From contig CAXTNT010000001.1 of assembly GCA_964245825.1 (NCBI GenBank), positions 62,001-126,000 on the forward strand: a stretch of DNA of 64,000 nt, given 5' to 3'. Both the position numbers and the translations under genes were made by a program. Shown here piece by piece: positions 41,843 to 48,926 of this stretch (positions are counted from its first letter, which is position 1; each line of letters opens with the position of its first letter). The DNA is from CAJCIY01 sp964245825 (GTDB lineage: Bacteria; Actinomycetota; Actinomycetes; Mycobacteriales; CAJCIY01). Under the pieces are notes generated by a model. That model was not told where the DNA came from. It saw only the letters and a list, made by a program, of their open reading frames with translations, and ran no database searches.

Positions 41843-41848
41843 ATCCTG
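41843..41848 (-). promoter_or_regulatory. Probable -10 element of the ferritin-like gene
   Basis: CAGGAT on the minus strand, 6 nt before the ATG. Confidence 0.4.
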
Positions 41849-41925
41849 CCCGCAGCCGGGCAGGCCGGAAACCTCACGACGGGCAGGAGGCGGATGCAGC
41901 GGGCGTCGCACGGGTCCCGCGCGGG

Positions 41926-43326
41926 TCAGGCGGTCGCGGGACGCGTCATCGAAAGTACGTCGAGGGCGGCGTCGAGCTGCTCCAGGGAGAGCTTGCCCGC
42001 CTCGACGTAGCCCCGCGCCAGCACGACCTCGCGGATCGTCGCGTCCTGCGCCAACGCCTGCTTGGCCACCTTCGCCGCTTCCTCGTAGCCGAGGTAGCGG
42101 TTCAGCGGCGTGACGATGCTGGGGCTGGACTCCGCGTAGCGACGGCAGCGCTCGACGTCGGCCGTGGTCCCGTCGATGGTCTTGTCGGCGAGCAGGGTCG
42201 CAATGCTGGCGAGGATCCGCACGGACTCGAGCACGTTGCGCGCGATGACCGGCAGCATCACGTTCAGCTCGAGGTTGCCGGCGGCGCCCCCGAAGGCCAC
42301 CGCGGCGTCGTTGCCGATGACCTGTGCGACGACCTGGCAGACGGCCTCGCAGATGACCGGGTTGACCTTGCCGGGCATGATCGAACTGCCGGGCTGGAGG
42401 TCGGGCAGGTGGATCTCGCCCAGGCCCGCGCGCGGCCCCGACGACATCCAGCGCAGGTCGTTGGCGATCTTGTTGAAGCTCACGGCCACGACCCGCAGCA
42501 CCCCCGACAGCTCGACGATCGCGTCGCGGCTGGCCTGCGCCTCGAAGTGGTTGCGGGCCTCGGTCAGCGGCAGGCCGGTGCGCTCGGCGAGCAGGCCGAT
42601 GACGCCGGCGGCGAACCCCGGCGGGGTGTTGATCCCGGTGCCGACGGCGGTGCCGCCGAGCGGCAGCTCGCCGACGCGGGGGAGCACCGACTCGAGTCGT
42701 TCGATGCCCAGCCGCACGGCGGCGGCGTAGCCACCGAACTCCTGGCCGAGCGTCACCGGGGTCGCGTCCATGAGGTGCGTACGCCCGGACTTGACCACCG
42801 TCGCGAACTCGGCCGCCTTGGCCTCCAGCGCGATCGCGAGGTGGTCGAGCGCCGGCAGCAGCAGGTGGGTCACCGAGCTGGCGGCGGCGATGTGGATGGA
42901 GGAGGGGAAGACGTCGTTCGAGGACTGGCTGGCGTTGACGTGGTCGTTGGGGTGCACCGGCGCGCCGAGTCTGTCGCCGGCCAGCGTCGCGATCACCTCG
43001 TTGGCGTTCATGTTGCTGCTGGTGCCCGAGCCGGTCTGGAAGACGTCGAGCGGGAACTCCGCGTCCCAGCGGCCGTCGGCCACCTCGGCGGCGGCGGCCT
43101 CGACGGCCGCGGCGATCGCCGGGTCGAGCACCCCTAGCTCGGCGTTGACGTGGGCGGCGGCACCCTTGATCGCGGCGAGTGCCGCGATGTGCGCCCGCTC
43201 CAGGCGTACCCCCGAGACGGGGAAGTTCTCGACCGCCCGCTGCGTCTGCGCGCGCCACTTGGCCTCGCGGGGGACCAGCACGTCGCCCATCGAGTCGTGC
43301 TCGGTACGGAACTCCTGCTCGCTCAT
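41926..43326 (-). CDS. fumC: Class II fumarate hydratase
   Basis: 466 residues, oxygen-stable homotetrameric fumarase/aspartase superfamily. 'GSGTSSNMNANEV' (about 98), 'SQSSNDVFPSSIHIA' (about 129), 'GRTHLMDATPVTLGQEF' in pieces (about 183) and the catalytic-loop signature 'GSSIMPGKVNP' (about 312-322, active-site Ser) are intact. It hydrates fumarate to malate in the TCA cycle. TACCCT lies 7 nt before the ATG. glpX lies 24 bp upstream in the same direction but has its own -10 element. Confidence 0.95.
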   Translation of the reverse strand: MSEQEFRTEHDSMGDVLVPREAKWRAQTQRAVENFPVSGVRLERAHIAALAAIKGAAAHVNAELGVLDPAIAAAVEAAAAEVADGRWDAEFPLDVFQTGSGTSSNMNANEVIATLAGDRLGAPVHPNDHVNASQSSNDVFPSSIHIAAASSVTHLLLPALDHLAIALEAKAAEFATVVKSGRTHLMDATPVTLGQEFGGYAAAVRLGIERLESVLPRVGELPLGGTAVGTGINTPPGFAAGVIGLLAERTGLPLTEARNHFEAQASRDAIVELSGVLRVVAVSFNKIANDLRWMSSGPRAGLGEIHLPDLQPGSSIMPGKVNPVICEAVCQVVAQVIGNDAAVAFGGAAGNLELNVMLPVIARNVLESVRILASIATLLADKTIDGTTADVERCRRYAESSPSIVTPLNRYLGYEEAAKVAKQALAQDATIREVVLARGYVEAGKLSLEQLDAALDVLSMTRPATA

Positions 43327-43333
43327 GCCCGCG

Positions 43334-43339
43334 AGGGTA
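43334..43339 (-). promoter_or_regulatory. Probable -10 element of fumC
   Basis: TACCCT on the minus strand, 7 nt before the ATG, inside the 24-bp glpX-fumC gap. Confidence 0.4.
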
Positions 43340-43350
43340 CCGAGCCGGTC

Positions 43351-44388
43351 TCAGGACTCGTGGCGGTCGAAGTCGACGGCGGAGTAGGTGCGCAGCTTGG
43401 TGAGCGAGTGCTGCGAGTCGACGTACCGGATGGTGCCGGACTTCGACCGCATGACCAGCGAGTGGGTCGAGCAACCGCCGCCGAAGTACCGCACGCCCCG
43501 TACCAGGTCGCCGTCGGTGACGCCGGTCGCGACGAAGAAGACGTTGTCGCTGGCGACGAGGTCGTCGGTGGTCAGCACGGCGTCCAGGTCGTGCCCGGCG
43601 GCCAGCGCCTTGTCCCGCTCGGCGTCGTCGCGCGGGGCCAGCCGGGCCTGGATCACCCCGCCCAGGCACTTCACCGCGCAGGCCGAGATGATCCCCTCCG
43701 GCGTGCCGCCGACGCCGAGCAGCAGGTCGATGCCGCTGCCGCTGCGGGCGGCGGCGATGGCGCCGGCCACGTCGCCGTCGGAGATGAGGCGGATGCGCGC
43801 GCCCGAGGCGCGTACCTCCTCGACCAGGTCTTCGTGCCGAGGCCGGTCGAGCACCACGACGGTGACGTCCTCGGCGCTGCCGCCCTTGGCCCGGGCGACG
43901 GCGGTCACGTTCTCGGCCACGGGGGCGCGGATGTCCACCACCCGCGCCGCCTCCGGACCGGTCACGAGCTTGTCCATGTAGTACACGGCGGACGGGTCGT
44001 ACATGGTGCCGCGCTCGGCCACGGCCAGCACGGCGATCGCGTTGTTCTTCCCCTTGGCCATCAGCGTCGTCCCGTCGACCGGGTCGACCGCGACGTCCAC
44101 ATCAGGGCCGGTGCCGTCACCCACGGCCTCGCCGTTGTAGAGCATCGGCGCGGAGTCCTTCTCGCCCTCGCCGATCACCACCACGCCGCGCATCGAGACG
44201 CTGCCGATCAGCCGCCGCATGGCGTCGACGGCGGCGCCGTCGCCGCCGTTCTTGTCCCCGCGCCCGACGTAGCGACCGGCGGCCATCGCGGCGGCCTCGG
44301 TGACCCGTACCAGCTCCAGCGCCAGGTTGCGGTCGGGTGCCTCGGCATGGGGGTCGGGTGCGGCGGCCTGCGGCCCGGGAGAGGTCAC
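43351..44388 (-). CDS. glpX: Class II fructose-1,6-bisphosphatase
   Basis: 345 residues. 'VVIGEGEKDSAPMLYNGE' (about 71-88), 'VAVDPVDGTTLMAKG' (about 100) and 'DVVVLDRPRH'-like strands form the metal-dependent phosphatase core; 'GVGGTPEGIISACAVK' (about 225) is a class II hallmark. It is the main gluconeogenic phosphatase of actinobacteria lacking class I FBPase. TAGGGT lies 6 nt before the GTG start. The pair glpX-fumC matches the Rv1099c-Rv1098c order. Confidence 0.95.
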   Translation of the reverse strand: MTSPGPQAAAPDPHAEAPDRNLALELVRVTEAAAMAAGRYVGRGDKNGGDGAAVDAMRRLIGSVSMRGVVVIGEGEKDSAPMLYNGEAVGDGTGPDVDVAVDPVDGTTLMAKGKNNAIAVLAVAERGTMYDPSAVYYMDKLVTGPEAARVVDIRAPVAENVTAVARAKGGSAEDVTVVVLDRPRHEDLVEEVRASGARIRLISDGDVAGAIAAARSGSGIDLLLGVGGTPEGIISACAVKCLGGVIQARLAPRDDAERDKALAAGHDLDAVLTTDDLVASDNVFFVATGVTDGDLVRGVRYFGGGCSTHSLVMRSKSGTIRYVDSQHSLTKLRTYSAVDFDRHES

Positions 44389-44394
44389 CGACTG

Positions 44395-44400
44395 ACCCTA
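44395..44400 (-). promoter_or_regulatory. Probable -10 element of glpX
   Basis: TAGGGT on the minus strand, 6 nt before GTG 44388. Confidence 0.5.
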
Positions 44401-44474
44401 TCGAGATCGGCAGGCGGCAGCGGCGCGCGCGGTGGCAGGATCGGCTTTCCGGCCGGCAGCGGAGAGGCAGCGAC

Positions 44475-45086
44475 GTGGGTGAGATGGACCCGACCTCGAT
44501 GGGTGCGGCCGTCTACCCGCTGCTGAACAGCATCGTCGTCCCGCGGCCGATCGCCTGGGTGTCGACCCGCTCGGCCGAGGGGGTCACCAACCTGGCCCCG
44601 CACTCGTACTTCACGGTCGCCTCGGTGGCGCCGCCGGTGGTGTCCTTCACCTCGATCGGGACCAAGGACTCGCTGCGCAACATCCGCGCGAGCGGGGAGT
44701 TCGTCGTGCACGTCGTGTCGCGGGCGCTGGCCGAGACCGCCAACGGCACGGGTACGGACTTCCCCGCCGACCTGAGCGAGTACGAGGCCCTCGACCTGGC
44801 CACGGTGCCGGCGCACTCCGTCGCACCGCCCCGGCTCGCCGCCGCGGGCGTGGCGCTGGAGTGCCGGTCGGCCGGCGAGCGCTGCTTCGGCGACTCGACC
44901 GTGGTGTTCGGGGAGGTGGTGTGGATCGGCGTCGACGACGCGCTGCTCGCCGCGGACGGGTATGTCGACCTCCGCGCGCTCGCGCCGGTGTCCCGGCTCG
45001 GGCGCAACGACTGGGCGGAGGTGGGCGAGGTGTTCGCCCTGCGCCGACAGCCGTACGGCGAGTGGGCCCGGGCGCAGCGCTCGTGA
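44475..45086 (+). CDS. Flavin reductase-family (FMN-binding split-barrel) protein
   Basis: 203 residues. 'IVVPRPIAWVSTRSAEGVTNLAPHSYFTVASVAPPVV' in pieces (about 17-53) is the FMN-binding signature of the flavin reductase/DIM6 family, and 'SIGTKDSLRNIRASGEFVVHVV' in pieces follows. It binds FMN and may pass reduced flavin to an oxygenase or act as an FMN-dependent reductase. GTG 44475 was chosen for the GGAGAGG 7 nt upstream; ATG 44484 is the alternative. Its stop overlaps the TetR start (GTGA), so the two are coupled. Confidence 0.87.
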   Translation: MGEMDPTSMGAAVYPLLNSIVVPRPIAWVSTRSAEGVTNLAPHSYFTVASVAPPVVSFTSIGTKDSLRNIRASGEFVVHVVSRALAETANGTGTDFPADLSEYEALDLATVPAHSVAPPRLAAAGVALECRSAGERCFGDSTVVFGEVVWIGVDDALLAADGYVDLRALAPVSRLGRNDWAEVGEVFALRRQPYGEWARAQRS

Positions 45087-45667
45087 GCACCCGCGCGGTC
45101 GAGACGCGCGCCTCGCTGCTCGCGGCGGCGGCGCGCGTGTTCTGCAGCGACGGCTACCACGACACCTCGGTGGCCGGCATCGTCGCCGAGGCGAACGCCA
45201 GCGTCGGCAGCCTCTACCACCACTTCGGCGCCAAGTCCGACCTCTACACGGCTCTGTTCGAGGAGTACGCGCAGCGGCAGGAGGAGCGGGCGGCCGGCGC
45301 GGTGAAGGCGGCGCGCGAGACGGGGGAGAGCGACCTGCTGGCGCTGTTCGTTGCCGGCGCCCGCGCGTACCTGATCGGGTGCTGGGGCGAACGCTCCCTC
45401 ACCCGGCTCTTCCACACCGGCGACGGCCCGCCGGGCTTCGAGACCCTGCGGCGGCGTCGCTACCGGCACTGGACGCGGCGCAACCAGGTGCTGCTGCACG
45501 CGCCGGAGGACCCGGCCGGCACCGCCCTCGTGCTCGTTTTGACGACGGTGCTGTCGGAAGCCGGGCACGAGGTCGCGCTGCTCGACGACGAGGCCGCGGC
45601 GGAGCAGTTGGCGGAGCAGGTGCTCGTCCTGATCGCCCGGATCGGCGGGGAGCGGCCGTTATCGTGA
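45083..45667 (+). CDS. TetR-family transcriptional regulator
   Basis: 194 residues. The N-terminal helix-turn-helix covers 'LLAAAARVFCSDGYHDTSVAGIVAEANASVGSLYHHFGAKSDLY' in pieces (about 10-55), a textbook TetR recognition region. The C-terminal ligand domain is helical and ends 'LVLIARIGG'. It probably represses its own cassette and releases DNA on binding a small molecule. It lies between a flavin reductase gene (4-nt overlap) and a kynureninase-like gene (4-bp gap), so the three are one transcript. Confidence 0.9.
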   Translation: MSTRAVETRASLLAAAARVFCSDGYHDTSVAGIVAEANASVGSLYHHFGAKSDLYTALFEEYAQRQEERAAGAVKAARETGESDLLALFVAGARAYLIGCWGERSLTRLFHTGDGPPGFETLRRRRYRHWTRRNQVLLHAPEDPAGTALVLVLTTVLSEAGHEVALLDDEAAAEQLAEQVLVLIARIGGERPLS

Positions 45668-45671
45668 CCGC

Positions 45672-46841
45672 GTGGCAGCCGATGTCCATCCCGAGCTGAC
45701 CGGGCGGCGCGGCGACTACCCGATCCTCGCGACGTCGTGCTACCTCGCCAGCCACACCCTCGGCGCGATGCACCTCGAGACGCCGGTGCGGCTGGCGGAG
45801 TTCACCGACCGCTGGGCGACGCAGGGCGTGACGGCCTGGGAGACCTGGCGGCCGGAGATGACCCGCGTCGCCGACCTCGTCGGTGCCGTCGTCGGGGCAC
45901 CCGCCGGCGCCACCGTGTTGCGCGCCAACGTCGCCGACCTGCTCGGCGCGCTCGTGTCGTGCCTGGACCTGACCGGTCGTCGCAACCGGATCGTGTACGC
46001 CGACGGGGTCGAGTGGCCCGGCAGCCACTACCTGCTGCGTGAGCAGGAGCGGTACGGCGCCGAGGTCGTCACCGTCCCGATCAGCGAGGACGGCGGGGTG
46101 ACGGTCGAGGAGGGCCGGCTGGCCGGGGCCATCGACGGCCGGACCGCGTTGGTCTACGTCAGTGCCGTGCTGTTCCGTACCTCGACGCTGCTCGACATCG
46201 CGCCCATCGTGGCCAAGGCCCGCGACGTCGGCGCCGTGGTCGTGCTCGATGCGTACCAGGCCGCGGGCACGGTGCCGATCGACGTGGTCGCCCTCGGCGT
46301 CGACGTCTGTCTGGGCGGTTCGGTGAAGTACCTGTCCGGTGGCCCCGGCACGGGGTGGATGTACGTCGCCGACCACCTCGCCGACCTGCTGCGGCCGTCG
46401 TCGGTGGGGTGGTTCGGCCACGCGCGGCCGTTCGACTTCGCGTTCGACGCTATCGAGTACGCGCCCGGAGTCGTCCGCTTCGCCGGCGGGACGCCGGTCG
46501 TCCCCGCCGCGTACGCGGCAGCGCCGGGCTACGAGGCGGTCCTGGACGTCGGCGTGCAGCGCATCCGGGAGCGGTCCCAGGCGCTCACCCAGCATCTGGT
46601 GGCGGGTGCGCTGGCCCACGGCTGGCAGGTCAACTCGCCGCTGGCGGCGGAGCGCCGCGGTGGCCACGTGGCCTTCGACCCGGGCGACGCCCGGCGGGTG
46701 CACGACCGGCTGGTTGCGGGCGGCGTGGTCGTCGACCACCGGCCGGGTGTCGGGCTGCGCGCGTCGCCGCACTTCTACAACACCCTGGAGGAGGTCGACC
46801 GCCTCATCGAGGCCGTCGCGGCGGCCGTCGCGGGGCGCTAG
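45672..46841 (+). CDS. Kynureninase-like aminotransferase class V enzyme
   Basis: 389 residues, fold type I PLP enzyme. 'CYLASHTLGAM' (about 23) parallels the kynureninase N-terminus; 'VYADGVEWPGSHYLL' (about 108), 'VVLDAYQAAGTVPIDV' (about 192, Asp pairing with the pyridine N) and the PLP lysine near 219 in 'GGSVKYLSGGPGTGWMYV' follow. The last motif closely resembles that of kynureninase. It may cleave kynurenine or another beta-substituted amino acid; no tryptophan dioxygenase or formamidase gene is nearby, so true kynureninase is unproven. Confidence 0.75.
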   Translation: MAADVHPELTGRRGDYPILATSCYLASHTLGAMHLETPVRLAEFTDRWATQGVTAWETWRPEMTRVADLVGAVVGAPAGATVLRANVADLLGALVSCLDLTGRRNRIVYADGVEWPGSHYLLREQERYGAEVVTVPISEDGGVTVEEGRLAGAIDGRTALVYVSAVLFRTSTLLDIAPIVAKARDVGAVVVLDAYQAAGTVPIDVVALGVDVCLGGSVKYLSGGPGTGWMYVADHLADLLRPSSVGWFGHARPFDFAFDAIEYAPGVVRFAGGTPVVPAAYAAAPGYEAVLDVGVQRIRERSQALTQHLVAGALAHGWQVNSPLAAERRGGHVAFDPGDARRVHDRLVAGGVVVDHRPGVGLRASPHFYNTLEEVDRLIEAVAAAVAGR

Positions 46842-46854
46842 CGCGGGGCGCCGC

Positions 46855-46907
46855 TTGTCGAGGTTGGGTCCGGCAGATCGCCTGTCCGGCGGACCCAACC
46901 TCGACAA
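46855..46907. terminator. Perfect 18-bp stem-loop between kynureninase-like and CGNR genes
   Basis: TTGTCGAGGTTGGGTCCG (46855-46872) and CGGACCCAACCTCGACAA (46890-46907) are exact reverse complements around a 17-nt loop. It lies in the 86-bp gap between convergent genes. Confidence 0.7.
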
Positions 46908-46927
46908 TGGCCGCGGCACGAGGTAGC

Positions 46928-47458
46928 TCAGCGGGCCGCCTTCTGCCGGGCCCGGTACGCCGCGACGTGCGCCCGGGTCGCACAGCGGTCGGAGCACCAC
47001 CGGCGCGGTCGGCCGCCGTTGCGCTCCAGGAACGCGTTGCCGCAGGAGGTGTCGGCGCACACCCCGAGGTGGTCGACGCCGTGCTCGGTGAGGGCGAGCG
47101 CGAGCCCGTAGCACGCGGAGGTCACGTACTCGGCGGCCGCATCCGGCGCCTTCGGGCCGGTCACGTGCAGGTGCCACCGCTCGTCGTCGTGGCCCGAGAT
47201 GCGCGGCGTCACGGGCCAGGCAGTGAGCAGTCGGTTCAGCCGGTCGACGGCGGCCCGGCCCCGACCGCCGGCGGCGTCGGCGAACACCCGCCGCAGCTCA
47301 CCGCGGACCTCCTCGAGCACGCCGAGATCGGCGGCGGTGGCGCGCCGTGCGTACCACTCGGAGACCTGGTCGCGCAGGAGGCGTCGCGCCGCGGTGAGGT
47401 CGGGGAGGGCGGTGTTCGCCAACGCCACGGCCCGGTCGGCGTAATCGGCCTGGTGCAT
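46928..47458 (-). CDS. CGNR zinc-finger (ABATE-domain) protein
   Basis: 176 residues. An N-terminal helical ABATE region (about 1-125) is followed by the zinc finger: 'LGVCADTSCGNAFLERNGGRPRRWCSDRCATRAHVAAYRAR' in pieces (about 132-172), with Cys-x4-Cys-Gly-Asn and Cys-x3-Cys. Here the usual CGNR reads C-G-N-A, although the rest is intact. These proteins are thought to be transcription regulators; many lie next to transporters. It diverges from a MATE exporter gene by 71 bp, a likely target. Confidence 0.85.
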   Translation of the reverse strand: MHQADYADRAVALANTALPDLTAARRLLRDQVSEWYARRATAADLGVLEEVRGELRRVFADAAGGRGRAAVDRLNRLLTAWPVTPRISGHDDERWHLHVTGPKAPDAAAEYVTSACYGLALALTEHGVDHLGVCADTSCGNAFLERNGGRPRRWCSDRCATRAHVAAYRARQKAAR

Positions 47459-47529
47459 ATCTGAACCTTACGCTACGGTCGAATGAGACGTCAGGGTCCA
47501 TCGTATATGAGAGCCTTACGGGAGGTGGC
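47459..47529. promoter_or_regulatory. Divergent promoter region of CGNR and MATE genes
   Basis: On the minus strand TAGCGT (47473-47478) lies before an AAGG ribosome site for the CGNR gene. On the plus strand TATATG (near 47504) and GGGAGG (47519-47524) precede the MATE GTG. Confidence 0.4.
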
Positions 47530-48861
47530 GTGACCACAGTGGCGGCGCCGCTGTCGGGCCGGCGAATTGCGGCGCTTACCGCCTCCGCCTTCGTCGTGCT
47601 CGCCGCCGAGCCGTCGTACTTGCTCGTGGACACCGCTGTCGTCGGGCACCTCGGGAACGTCCAGCTGGGTGGGCTCGGCATCGCCGTCGCGCTGGTCGGT
47701 CTGCTGCTGGTGGTCGGTGACTTCGTCGAGTACGGCACCACCGGCCGGGCGGCGCGGGCCTTCGGCGCCGGGCGCATCGACCAGGCCCACGCCGAGGGGG
47801 TGACGGCCTCCTGGCTCGCGCTGGGAGTGGGTCTCGTTCTGGCCCTCGCGGGGGAGCTGCTCGCCGCCCCGGTGGTCCGCCTACTCGCCGGTGGCGGCGG
47901 CGAGGTCGCCACGGAGGCGGTGGCCTGGTTGCGGATCGGGCTGCTCGGCCTACCCGGCGTGCTGCTGGTGCTGGCCGGCAACGGTTGGATGCGCGGTCTG
48001 CAGATCACCCGCGCGCCGGTCCGGATCGTGCTGCTGGCCAACGCGATCTCGGCGGCGCTGTGCCCCGTGCTGGTCTACCCGCTCGGGCTCGGGCTGCGGG
48101 GTTCGGCGCTGGCCAACCTCGCCGGCCAGGCGGTGGGCGGGGCCCTGTTCGTGCGCGAGCTGCGTGGTCCGCGTACCCCGCACTGGGCCACCATGCGCGC
48201 GCAGCTGGTGGTCGGCCGGGACCTGGTCGTCCGCAGCGCCGGCTTCCAGGCCGCGTTCCTGACCGCTGCCGCGGTCGCGGCCCGGATGGGGCCGGCGCAG
48301 CTCGCCGCGCACCAGATCGGCCTGCAGCTCGACGGCTTCACCGCGCTGCTGCTCGACTCCGTTGCCATCGCAGCCCAGTCGCTTGTCGGCGCCGCGCTCG
48401 GCGCCGCCGACGCCGCGGTCGCCCGGCACGTCGCCTGGCGGGTCGCCCGCTGGGGCGGGTACGCGGGGCTCGGCTTCGCGGCCATGTTCGGCGCCGGCTG
48501 GTGGCTGATCCCGCAGGCCTTCACGTCCTCGCCCGCGACACTGCACCAGGCGCACCTGCTGTGGCCGTGGTTCGTCGCCTCGCTGCTGCCAGCCGGGGTG
48601 CTGTTCGCCCTCGACGGCGTGCTGATCGGCGCCGGGGACGTGGGCTTCATGGCCGGGCTCACGCTCGTCGCGGGGCTGCTCTTCTTCGCCCCGGTGGACC
48701 TCGCCGCGCTGCACTGGCACTGGGGCATCGGCGGTGTCTGGGCCGGGTTGCTGGCCTTCTACCTCGTCCGCCTCGCCGGGATGGTCGCGCGCACCCGCGG
48801 CGACCGCTGGGTCGTGACCGGCGCCTTCGCGCAGCGCAGAGGGGATCGGCAGCCGACCTAG
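47530..48861 (+). CDS. MATE-family efflux transporter (DinF-like)
   Basis: 443 residues with 12 membrane helices in two six-helix halves. 'PSYLLVDTAVVGHLGNVQLGGLGIA' in pieces (about 20-45) is the classic first-half MATE motif; the second half contains 'QIGLQLDGFTALLLDSVAIAAQSLVGAALG' in pieces (about 258). Transport is driven by sodium or protons, exporting cationic drugs or metabolites. GTG 47530 has GGGAGG upstream. An ABC exporter gene starts 65 bp downstream, but a hairpin after this stop may separate them. Confidence 0.9.
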   Translation: MTTVAAPLSGRRIAALTASAFVVLAAEPSYLLVDTAVVGHLGNVQLGGLGIAVALVGLLLVVGDFVEYGTTGRAARAFGAGRIDQAHAEGVTASWLALGVGLVLALAGELLAAPVVRLLAGGGGEVATEAVAWLRIGLLGLPGVLLVLAGNGWMRGLQITRAPVRIVLLANAISAALCPVLVYPLGLGLRGSALANLAGQAVGGALFVRELRGPRTPHWATMRAQLVVGRDLVVRSAGFQAAFLTAAAVAARMGPAQLAAHQIGLQLDGFTALLLDSVAIAAQSLVGAALGAADAAVARHVAWRVARWGGYAGLGFAAMFGAGWWLIPQAFTSSPATLHQAHLLWPWFVASLLPAGVLFALDGVLIGAGDVGFMAGLTLVAGLLFFAPVDLAALHWHWGIGGVWAGLLAFYLVRLAGMVARTRGDRWVVTGAFAQRRGDRQPT

Positions 48862-48875
48862 CCGGCAGAGCCGGC
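48861..48875. terminator. Short hairpin after the MATE stop codon
   Basis: GCCGGC, 3-nt loop AGA, GCCGGC. It is small and lacks a T tract; attenuation between MATE and the ABC exporter is possible. Confidence 0.3.
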
Positions 48876-48926
48876 CGTTCACTTGCCTGTCGGCATGCAA
48901 TGATCGAGCGGGGACGAGGAGGTGTC

